This document shows, in pieces, positions 1-6,006 of a stretch of DNA of 10,762 bases (the stretch's first letter is position 1; each line of letters begins with the position of its first letter). The stretch lies in the NCBI GenBank assembly GCA_009704605.1, contig WLDW01000017.1:1-10762 (forward strand), written 5' to 3'. A program made the position numbers and the translations under genes. The notes under the pieces were generated by a model. It saw nothing but the letters and a program-made list of their open reading frames with translations. It did no database searches and was not told the origin of the DNA. The DNA comes from Actinomycetota bacterium. GTDB taxonomy: Bacteria; Actinomycetota; Actinomycetes; Actinomycetales; Microbacteriaceae.

Positions 1-63
1 CTCTAGACGCAAAATGGCCACCTTGTGTGAGATTGATTTGGGCTGAAAGAAAAGCTCGTACTC

Positions 64-90
64 TATAGATTAGACCAAGGCCTATAGGAG
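64..90 (+). promoter_or_regulatory. Possible -10 element and ribosome binding site of the aminotransferase gene
   Basis: TATAGA at 64-69 resembles a -10 hexamer, but no convincing -35 lies at the right distance, so the promoter part is weak. AGGAG at 86-90 is a clear ribosome binding site, 6 bp before the ATG at 97, and it supports that start. Confidence 0.35.
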
Positions 91-96
91 TAATCG

Positions 97-888
97 ATGA
101 GCGTTCTGGGGGATTTTTACCGCCTCGAAAACGCAGAGCTAAAGCCGCTCATAGTTTCCGGCCCCGAAGTTCAGCTAAGAGTTGCTGACTCCTGGCTGGT
201 TGAAAACGGTGCTGTTAGATCCTTGCAGGCACACTTCGATAGATTCACCAACTGGGTACTTGCCGAAGACTCTTCCCAGGAGCCTCTGTTGAGAGGCTTC
301 TTCGCCGAGGTAAGACGCCTGACCCCAAGAGAGGGTAGGTGGTTTCCAAGGATCGAGTATCACGGTGAACAAGAGCCAGCAGATCGGCTACACCTAAGAC
401 TTCGTGAAGCACCAGCACCAGTGGAATCACTAGTGCTTTGGCAATACCCGGACCCAGATCCAAGGCAATCTCCCTTAGTCAAAGGTCCCGACCTATCTTT
501 ATGCCAGCAGCTTCGGCGCCACGCCAACATGAACGGAGCCACCGAAGCGGTCATCACTGATTCCAAAGGCTTTGTCGCTGAAGGTGCGCTGAGTGCTCTG
601 GTTTGGTGGCGTGGCAATGTGCTTTGCTCCTCGGATGATCAAACCAATTGGTTACCTTCTATTACCAGACAAGAGCTTTTTGAGATAGCCAGTCAAATGG
701 GCATCGAAACCAGGGTTGAGAACATCAAGCCTGAGGATCTTGTGAAGTTACCGATTTGGGCACTTAGTTCACTAAATGGCATTGTTCCGGTGAGTTCTTG
801 GGTTGGCCTAGCCGATGAGCTACCTACTTCATCGCAATTGGAACCATTTACCAAGCGACTAAAGCTTCTTAGTACTCAGGTTGGCTAA
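97..888 (+). CDS. Class IV aminotransferase-like protein (aminodeoxychorismate lyase/BCAT superfamily)
   Basis: A 263-residue PLP-dependent protein of fold type IV, the superfamily of aminodeoxychorismate lyase (PabC), branched-chain and D-amino acid aminotransferases. Visible landmarks in order: H46 and R49 in the N-terminal HFDRF motif; K129 in VKGPDL as the likely Schiff-base lysine; TEAVITDSKGFVAEG with E162 as the likely pyridine-nitrogen contact; LPSITRQELFEIA (186-198), matching the superfamily LPGITR motif; and ALSSLNGIVPV (222-232), matching the substrate-loop region. The ATG is preceded by AGGAG. The SN pair that usually follows the glutamate region is replaced (EGALSAL), so the exact substrate is uncertain. 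Folate synthesis (PabC) is the likeliest role, but no pabA or pabB is adjacent. It stands alone, 47 bp before the dedA gene. Confidence 0.75.
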   Translation: MSVLGDFYRLENAELKPLIVSGPEVQLRVADSWLVENGAVRSLQAHFDRFTNWVLAEDSSQEPLLRGFFAEVRRLTPREGRWFPRIEYHGEQEPADRLHLRLREAPAPVESLVLWQYPDPDPRQSPLVKGPDLSLCQQLRRHANMNGATEAVITDSKGFVAEGALSALVWWRGNVLCSSDDQTNWLPSITRQELFEIASQMGIETRVENIKPEDLVKLPIWALSSLNGIVPVSSWVGLADELPTSSQLEPFTKRLKLLSTQVG

Positions 889-935
889 AGCAGCCACACA
901 GTAAATTCCAACGTTTCTGTGGCAGGATTAACAGT

Positions 936-1589
936 GTGAATGAAGCTCTCGACTGGCTACTGGCTTTAGTCCAGGGCGTTGATCCCCTCTGGCGAAATGT
1001 TGCCGCTGGAATCGCAATCATGCTCGAGACTTCTTTGTTTATTGGTTTGATAATGCCTGGCGACACGGTTGTGCTTGTGGCATCAACCGGTGTGGTTGAT
1101 CTTCCAGACTTCTTTTGGCTAATTGGAGCCGTTCTAATTGGTTCTCTGATCGGTGAGACCATCGGATTCTTTATCGGAAGACTCTTTGGTGATCGAATCA
1201 GGGCGTCCAAGCTAGGTCAGCGCTTTGGGGAGGACAATTGGCAACGAGCTGACATCTTCGTCGAAAAACAAGGTGGACCAGCCGTAGCAATATCCAGGTT
1301 CCTACCGGTTCTGCACTCGCTGGTTCCGGTCGTCGCTGGAGCAGCAAAAATGAGATACAAAACCTTTATCTCCTGGACCTTTGCCGCCTGCTTCGTCTGG
1401 GCTACTGTCTATGTTGCAATTGGCTACATCGCCAGGGCTAGCTACCAAGAGGTGGCCTCAAACTTCAAATTTGGTGCCTTTATCTTTGTGGGCATCATCG
1501 CTCTATTCATTGTTTTGATCCACTTTGCCAAGAAGAAGATCTCCAAGGCTGCCGACAAGATGATTGCAGAGGACTCCCCAAAGGCCTAA
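936..1589 (+). CDS. DedA family (SNARE-associated/VTT domain) integral membrane protein
   Basis: A 217-residue polytopic inner-membrane protein. DedA proteins are proton-dependent transporters or lipid scramblases involved in undecaprenyl-phosphate or phospholipid recycling and membrane homeostasis. Visible signatures: E31 and the GLIMPGD motif ending at D43, spaced 12 residues apart like the essential acidic pair of E. coli YqjA; a glycine-rich re-entrant region (63-86); FVEKQGGPAVAISRFLPVLHSLVPVVAGAAKM (108-139); and hydrophobic helices at about 144-166 and 178-197. The C-terminal tail is lysine-rich and cytosolic. The second arginine of the YqjA pair (R130/R136) is H127 here. The start is GTG at 936, supported by CAGGA at 923-927. 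A terminator-like hairpin overlaps the stop codon, so transcription probably ends before the SOS operon. Confidence 0.88.
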   Translation: MNEALDWLLALVQGVDPLWRNVAAGIAIMLETSLFIGLIMPGDTVVLVASTGVVDLPDFFWLIGAVLIGSLIGETIGFFIGRLFGDRIRASKLGQRFGEDNWQRADIFVEKQGGPAVAISRFLPVLHSLVPVVAGAAKMRYKTFISWTFAACFVWATVYVAIGYIARASYQEVASNFKFGAFIFVGIIALFIVLIHFAKKKISKAADKMIAEDSPKA

Positions 1590-1615
1590 CTAGGGACCTT
1601 AATAGGCCGATTTTT
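1583..1615 (+). terminator. Probable Rho-independent terminator of the dedA gene
   Basis: GGCCTA (1583-1588) pairs with TAGGCC (1604-1609) around a 15-nt loop, and a five-T run follows at 1611-1615. The stop codon of dedA (1587-1589) begins inside the left arm. The 6-bp stem and long loop make it moderate rather than strong. It would insulate the downstream LexA-controlled promoter from read-through. Confidence 0.45.
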
Positions 1616-1617
1616 GA

Positions 1618-1646
1618 TTGTCGGCTGATACCCATACACTAATTAT
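1618..1646 (+). promoter_or_regulatory. Candidate promoter of the SOS operon
   Basis: TTGTCG (1618-1623) and AATTAT (1641-1646) are 17 bp apart, each matching 4 of 6 consensus positions. The -10 lies inside the left arm of the LexA palindrome, so bound repressor would block polymerase. TACACT at 1635-1640 is an alternative -10. Either would place the transcript start in or near the operator, upstream of the ATG at 1690. Confidence 0.4.
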
Positions 1647-1670
1647 TCGAACACTTGTTCGAATAATTAG
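1639..1670. promoter_or_regulatory. LexA operator (SOS box) within a perfect 32-bp palindrome
   Basis: The 15-nt arm CTAATTATTCGAACA (1639-1653) is mirrored exactly by TGTTCGAATAATTAG (1656-1670) around a 2-nt centre. Its core, TCGAACACTTGTTCGA (1647-1662), matches the Gram-positive and actinobacterial LexA consensus CGAAC-N4-GTTCG in every defined base. It ends 19 bp before the ATG of the DUF6504-like gene, which leads into dnaE2, a classical SOS gene in actinobacteria. The symmetry extends 8 bp beyond the LexA core on each side. Confidence 0.9.
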
Positions 1671-1689
1671 AGCACTATGGGGCAAGCAA

Positions 1690-1980
1690 ATGATCAGGGT
1701 AGATGAGTCAATCCAGGTAGCAACTAACCAAGCGGGTGAGCCGGTGGGCTTTAGCTGGCGAAATGGCAGCTATCAGGTGATTACTAAGCCGGTTCGCTGG
1801 TTTTCCAGAAGAAACTGGTGGGATGAATCCGCCAGAGCCCAGCGCGGTATCGGAGCTGGGGTTTTAGAACTTGAGATGTGGCGACTAAGTGCCAGCAAGC
1901 AAAACTCCTCCCCTGCTCAATTTGAGCTAATTCACACCGAGGCAACTAACAGCTGGCAGCTACTTCGAATCTTTGGTTAG
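1690..1980 (+). CDS. Small DUF6504-like protein, SOS-regulated partner gene of dnaE2
   Basis: A 96-residue cytosolic protein of unknown function. Its composition resembles the actinobacterial DUF6504 family, which I recall as commonly encoded next to Y-family polymerase and dnaE2 genes: GEPVGFSWRNGSYQV (16-30), RWFSRRNWW (36-44), EMWRLSA (62-68) and a C-terminal NSWQLLRIFG (87-96). The many Trp and Arg residues and short beta-strand-like blocks suggest a small beta-rich domain. I chose ATG 1690 because the open frame reaching back to TTG 1618 would run through the LexA operator; GGGG at 1679-1682 may serve as a weak ribosome binding site. Only 2 bp separate its stop from the dnaE2 ATG, so the two are almost certainly co-transcribed and translationally coupled. 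A role in the DnaE2 mutasome is inference from position and shared regulation. Confidence 0.7.
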   Translation: MIRVDESIQVATNQAGEPVGFSWRNGSYQVITKPVRWFSRRNWWDESARAQRGIGAGVLELEMWRLSASKQNSSPAQFELIHTEATNSWQLLRIFG

Positions 1981-1982
1981 CA

Positions 1983-4900
1983 ATGTCATTTACTCACCTG
2001 AACGTATCTTCTGCTTACTCGTTTCATTTTGGAACAGCTAAGCCTGATGAGCTTGCTAAAGCCGCAAGTGCTTTAGGTTTTGAGGCGCTCGCGATAACGG
2101 ATCTCAATGGTCTCTATGGAGCTGTAAAGCATATCGGTTCCTGCCTGAAGCAAAATATTGCACCGATAGTTGGAGTTCGACTAAACGTGCAGCACAAAGG
2201 AAACGTAACAATACTTGCTAGGGGTCATAACAACGGAATCGGTTGGGCTGCTCTTTGCAGAATTATTTCTGCGGCGCAGAAAAAAAGCAAAAAAGAAGTT
2301 TCTATTTCTCAAAAAGATTTAGCTGCATTAATGAAAACAGACAACAAAGCCAACTGCACCATACTGCTTGGCCCTGATTCTGATTTTGGTCAAGCAACAA
2401 TACTTGCTAACGCAACTGTTGCTGCTCAAAAACTTCTAGAGTGGCAAAAGCTACTGCCATATAAGTCAGCGCTTGCGGTTGAGATAGTTTCACACCTAAC
2501 TGAACCTGGAACTAATTACTCAACCATGCAGGCTAAAAGAATGCTCCAGCTTGCCAAAACAATCGGTATTACACCGGTGATAACCAATGCCGTTAGATAC
2601 CTTGAGCCAGATGACGCACTAACCGGAGATGTCCTAGATGCCGCAAGGCATCTAGAGGCACTTGGCTTATTTGACCCACAACCAAACGCCCAAGCCTGGC
2701 TAAAGCCTGCAAGCTTGATGGAAAAGCTAGCCCTAGAAATTACCGAGAGTAAAACTCTGGCTCTAGAGCTAATTTCTAATACCGAAGTGCTGGCGAAGCA
2801 GCTAAGGCTAGATCCGGTGTCAGATTGTGGCTGGTCCAAGCCTAAAACTCCCGAGAAGTCAGCACTCGGTATCGAAGGGAACCCCTTTGAGGTGCTGTGG
2901 CAAAAAGCTCACACCGGAATCAACTGGCGGTATCCAAACCAGAGCGAAGACAAGCTATTGCCAATTAGGCACCGCTTACATCAAGAGCTAATCACCATCA
3001 ACAAGCTAGGTTTTGCTACCTACTTTTTAACCGTTGCCGATGTTGCCCAAATGATCAGGGACATGAGAATCAGAACAGCAGCTCGTGGTTCGGGGGCTGG
3101 TTCTATGGTTAATTACCTACTGGGTATCTCAAGTGTTGACCCGATAGAGCATGAGCTACTGTTCGAAAGGTTTCTAAGCACCGAGCGCTCAAGCCTTCCA
3201 GATATTGATATCGATGTTGAATCAGCCAGAAGGCATGAAATATACCGAGCGATATTCAAGCGCTATGGCGGCAACAGGGTCACCTTGCTTTCGATGCAGT
3301 CCACCTATCGCGGAAGAGGTGCTGTAAGAGATGGTGGTTTAGCTCTTGGCTTCGAGCCAGATCAAATTGATGAGATAGCAAAAAGCATCTGGCGCTTTAG
3401 CGCCAGGGACTTTCGGGGAATGTTAGGTAAAAAGCCAGAACTTAGAGCGCTTGCCGCGCAGTTGGATACTGACCGCAGGCTAAATCTTTTAGTTGATGTA
3501 ACCGAAAGATTAGATAGGCTCCCGCGTCACATCTCGATGCACCCGTGTGGAGTGATACTCGGTAACGAGCAGCTTCTATCACACACCCCGGTTGAGCCAA
3601 GCGGTCTGGGACTTCCGATGAGTCAGTTCGATAAGGACGATATGGACCCAATGGGAATGCTCAAACTAGACATTCTTGGGGTCAGGATGCAATCGAGCAT
3701 GGCCTACGCGATTAGGGAAATAGAGCGGGTCTCCAAAAAAAGCATTGATCTAGATTCCATTGCGAGAGATGACGCAGAAACCTTCAAGCAAATAAGAACC
3801 ACCAACACCCTAGGCGTCTTTCAAATTGAAAGCCCCGGGCAAAGAGAGCTAACCGGCAAGCATCAGCCCACGGAGTTTAATGACCTGACAATACAGATTT
3901 CGCTGTTTAGGCCAGGCCCCATGAAGGGCAACATGATCTCCCCTTACTTGGATGGCAGGCATGGCATTATCAAGCCTGATTTCATACATCCAGACCTGGA
4001 ACCGATTCTAAAATCCACCCACGGTGTTGTTATCTTTCACGAGCAACTGCTGAAGATTCTCAATGTTATGACTGGATGCTCGCTCGCTAAAGCCGATGAA
4101 CTTAGGAGATCTCTTGAAAAGGACCGCAAGTTTGTTGAGAAGTTCTTTAAGGAAAACGCCACAAAGCGCGGATACTCGAGAGTTGTTGTGGATCGCATCT
4201 GGAGCGTGCTTGATGGCTTTGGAAGCTTTGGTTTCTGCAAAGCCCACGGAGCAGCTTTTGCGCTGCCTACCTACCAAAGCGCCTGGCTAAAAACTCACTA
4301 CCCAACTGAGTTTTTAGCTGGCTTATTCACACATGATCCTGGAATGTATCCAAAGCGCTTGCTTCTGGCAGAAGCCAGAAGACTTGGTGTGAAGATTCTC
4401 GGTGTTGATGTCAATAGATCCAAAGACGAGTACCTGGTGGAGAAAACTCACGACGGATTAGCTATTCGTATGGCCCTTACTGATTTGTATGGAATCTCTG
4501 GGGCAGAAATTAGTCGCATTATAGAAAATGCGCCTTATAAGGACCTAGCTGATTTCTATTTACGGGCTAACCCCGCAAGATCTACCGCCAAAAACCTTGC
4601 GCTAATAGGAGCCTTGGATCAACTTGGATCTAACAGCCAAGATCACACTCGAGGAGATGTTCTCGAAAGAGTTAGGCAGCTAAGCGCCTTGAAATCAAGA
4701 CCAAAGCTCACCAAAGATCAGCCAATGCTGGATTTTGACTTGATTGATTTGATGCCCAAGGGAAACCCTGAATTCACCAAGGAACTTCAGCTAGAAAGCG
4801 AAATGGATCTATTAGGTATGGATGTCACGGATCACCAGCTGGCTAAGTATCAGCCAATGTTGGATCAAATGGGTGTGGTTCGAGCCAGCGAACTTGTTGG

Positions 4901-5210
4901 GCTTAGATCCAAAACTGATGTTTTGGTTGCTGGCGTAAGGGTGGCAACCCAGTCTCCCCCAATGCGTTCAGGAAAAAGAGTTGTCTTTATAACTCTTGAT
5001 GATGGCACGGGATGCTCAGACGCAACGTTTTTTGATCAAGCCCAGGAGCGATCAAGTCATGTACTTTTCAACACCAAGCTCATGCTGGTATCAGGTAAAA
5101 CCAGAAGAACCGGCGTCAAAGGGGTATCGGTAATGGCTGAAAACGCCTGGGACCTAAATCAACTGTGGCAGCAATACCTTAAGGAGAATTTAGTCGCGGT
5201 TGAAAATTGA
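1983..5210 (+). CDS. dnaE2: Error-prone DNA polymerase III alpha-type subunit DnaE2 (ImuC)
   Basis: A 1075-residue C-family polymerase for damage-induced translesion synthesis. Order: N-terminal PHP domain (about 1-270) with degenerate metal motifs (HLNVSS at 5-10; TDLNGLYGAV instead of TDHDGL); ARGSGAGS (367-374); palm with PDIDID giving catalytic D407 and D409, and LKLDILG with D563; PRHISMHPCGVIL (about 514-526) and QIESPGQREL (from Q614), typical of actinobacterial DnaE2; RPGP (643-646); FGFCKAH with C752-H755; HPTEFLAG-type fingers; helix-hairpin-helix (about 851-881); QPMLDF (913-918), a possible clamp-binding motif; OB-fold (about 976-1060). These signatures and the length separate it from the longer replicative DnaE1. 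It sits 2 bp after the DUF6504-like gene under a LexA box, with no strong ribosome binding site of its own. No imuB is adjacent. Its 3' end overlaps the convergent BI-1 gene. Confidence 0.93.
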   Translation: MSFTHLNVSSAYSFHFGTAKPDELAKAASALGFEALAITDLNGLYGAVKHIGSCLKQNIAPIVGVRLNVQHKGNVTILARGHNNGIGWAALCRIISAAQKKSKKEVSISQKDLAALMKTDNKANCTILLGPDSDFGQATILANATVAAQKLLEWQKLLPYKSALAVEIVSHLTEPGTNYSTMQAKRMLQLAKTIGITPVITNAVRYLEPDDALTGDVLDAARHLEALGLFDPQPNAQAWLKPASLMEKLALEITESKTLALELISNTEVLAKQLRLDPVSDCGWSKPKTPEKSALGIEGNPFEVLWQKAHTGINWRYPNQSEDKLLPIRHRLHQELITINKLGFATYFLTVADVAQMIRDMRIRTAARGSGAGSMVNYLLGISSVDPIEHELLFERFLSTERSSLPDIDIDVESARRHEIYRAIFKRYGGNRVTLLSMQSTYRGRGAVRDGGLALGFEPDQIDEIAKSIWRFSARDFRGMLGKKPELRALAAQLDTDRRLNLLVDVTERLDRLPRHISMHPCGVILGNEQLLSHTPVEPSGLGLPMSQFDKDDMDPMGMLKLDILGVRMQSSMAYAIREIERVSKKSIDLDSIARDDAETFKQIRTTNTLGVFQIESPGQRELTGKHQPTEFNDLTIQISLFRPGPMKGNMISPYLDGRHGIIKPDFIHPDLEPILKSTHGVVIFHEQLLKILNVMTGCSLAKADELRRSLEKDRKFVEKFFKENATKRGYSRVVVDRIWSVLDGFGSFGFCKAHGAAFALPTYQSAWLKTHYPTEFLAGLFTHDPGMYPKRLLLAEARRLGVKILGVDVNRSKDEYLVEKTHDGLAIRMALTDLYGISGAEISRIIENAPYKDLADFYLRANPARSTAKNLALIGALDQLGSNSQDHTRGDVLERVRQLSALKSRPKLTKDQPMLDFDLIDLMPKGNPEFTKELQLESEMDLLGMDVTDHQLAKYQPMLDQMGVVRASELVGLRSKTDVLVAGVRVATQSPPMRSGKRVVFITLDDGTGCSDATFFDQAQERSSHVLFNTKLMLVSGKTRRTGVKGVSVMAENAWDLNQLWQQYLKENLVAVEN
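2634..2655. repeat. Inverted repeat with GCAA tetraloop inside dnaE2
   Basis: CTAGATGCC (2634-2642) and GGCATCTAG (2647-2655) form a perfect 9-bp stem around GCAA, a GNRA-type loop on the sense strand. A one-base bulge (A2656) allows about three further pairs. It lies in codons for residues about 218-225. The symmetry is directly visible; a function is not shown. Confidence 0.6.
3389..3406. repeat. GC-rich inverted repeat inside dnaE2
   Basis: CTGGCGC (3389-3395) and GCGCCAG (3400-3406) form a perfect 7-bp, almost all-GC stem with a TTTA loop. It lies in codons for residues about 469-475. No function is known. Confidence 0.5.
4286..4318. repeat. 12-bp perfect inverted repeat inside dnaE2
   Basis: GCTAAAAACTCA (4286-4297) and TGAGTTTTTAGC (4307-4318) are exact reverse complements separated by 9 nt. 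They encode part of the conserved WLKTHYPTEFLAG region, which limits how freely the bases could vary. Transcript folding could slow or pause polymerase, but this is not demonstrated. Confidence 0.6.
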
Positions 5211-5948
5211 CAACAAGCGAAGAATTTCCACGTAAAGCCAGATAAGGGTAACGGCAAGACCAAAGGCTGCGCGCCATTCCATATCAACTGGCCACTTGTC
5301 TCTAGCCCCAACCATGATGGTTTCAAAATCAAGATTCAGCGTGAAGGCTGCAAGACCTGCTCCTACCAATCCAGCAAGCCATCCAAAAGCAGAACCGTAT
5401 ACGCCAGCCCCACCAGTGATCAAAACAAAACCAAGGTTGATAACAGCAAAGATCATGTATCCAACGACTGCAAAGGTCATGATCCTGGTGAATCTAGCGT
5501 CAACTTTGATCCAACCAAAACGGTAAGCGGCAAACATCGCACCAGCGGTAGTCAAGGTTGCCAAAACTGCGGACTGAACAATGCCTGGATACTGACTTTC
5601 GAACATCGCAGAGATTCCACCCAAGAAAACACCCTCGACAGCTGCGTAGCCAACGATTACTCCTGGCATGACCTTCTTAGAAAAGGTGATCCACAAAGCA
5701 AGACCGAGGCCTACAAACATTGCAGGTAACAAAAGAGCCTGTAGCGGCTGGAAGAACCAAGTGGCAGCTGCTGTAATCAGCAACACAACGAAGATTGCTG
5801 CTATCTTGCCAGCTGTTCCCTCAACGGTCATTGGCTCATTTTTGGCAGCAATCTTAGAAAATTCTGCATCCACAAGGTCCTGAGGAACCTCACGAGCAGC
5901 CTGTAATCCGGTTTGCATTGAGCGGTTAAACACTGGGTTGTGGGACAA
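5190..5948 (-). CDS. Bax inhibitor-1/YccA-like seven-helix membrane protein
   Basis: A 252-residue polytopic membrane protein of the BI-1 superfamily (YetJ/YccA relatives, Ca2+ or ion leak channels in characterised members); it matches the actinobacterial subgroup that begins with a conserved SNPVFNRS-like block (here SHNPVFNRS, 2-10). About seven hydrophobic helices are visible at roughly 49-66, 70-90, 96-117, 124-142, 155-177, 183-203 and 226-246. Conserved-looking blocks are MTVEGT (40-45), YAAVEGVFLGGISAMFE (101-117), NLDFETIMVG (205-214) and EWRAAFGL...EILRLL (224-246); D207 lies where superfamily members carry a pH-sensing acidic residue. The start is TTG at 5948, fixed by AAGGAG 6 bp upstream. 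The N-terminal 45 residues are cytosolic. It lies 58 bp after the hydrolase gene and overlaps the 3' end of dnaE2 by 21 bp, convergently. Confidence 0.88.
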   Translation of the reverse strand: MSHNPVFNRSMQTGLQAAREVPQDLVDAEFSKIAAKNEPMTVEGTAGKIAAIFVVLLITAAATWFFQPLQALLLPAMFVGLGLALWITFSKKVMPGVIVGYAAVEGVFLGGISAMFESQYPGIVQSAVLATLTTAGAMFAAYRFGWIKVDARFTRIMTFAVVGYMIFAVINLGFVLITGGAGVYGSAFGWLAGLVGAGLAAFTLNLDFETIMVGARDKWPVDMEWRAAFGLAVTLIWLYVEILRLLSIFNRD

Positions 5949-5954
5949 GATGTT

Positions 5955-5960
5955 CTCCTT
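5955..5960 (-). promoter_or_regulatory. Ribosome binding site fixing the TTG start of the BI-1-like gene
   Basis: On the - strand AAGGAG is followed by 6 bp and then TTG TCC CAC AAC, which encodes the family's N-terminal block. The strong site makes the rare start credible. Confidence 0.75.
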
Positions 5961-6006
5961 TTGTCTGTTGGTGTAACAACTAAATTCTAAGCTGATTTGC
6001 TGAAAG

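Noticed and set aside
1..24. Possible divergent gene start on the - strand (GTG at 21 or TTG at 12, with AAGGTGG at 24-18)
   Set aside because: At most seven codons are inside the window, too few to support a coding region.
893..923. GCCACA/TGTGGC inverted repeat before the dedA ribosome binding site
   Set aside because: The stem is only 6 bp with a 19-nt loop and no T run; it is probably chance, though its right arm touches the ribosome binding site.
1618..1689. Longer form of the DUF6504-like gene starting at TTG 1618
   Set aside because: The extra 24 codons run through the LexA operator and candidate promoter, there is no ribosome binding site, and the added residues show no family likeness.
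2280..2295. Programmed -1 frameshift site at the A7 run in dnaE2
   Set aside because: In the reading frame the slippery heptamer is G-AAA-AAA, not the A-AAA-AAG type, and the full-length frame already gives a complete polymerase.
4096..4290. Open frames inside dnaE2, proA, nadD and other genes, on the same or opposite strand
   Set aside because: They are out-of-frame shadows of well-conserved genes, with no ribosome binding sites or recognisable protein features.
5984..5989. TAGAAT as a -10 element for the BI-1-like gene on the - strand
   Set aside because: It matches 5 of 6 positions, but there is no -35 or extended -10, and co-transcription with the hydrolase is equally likely.
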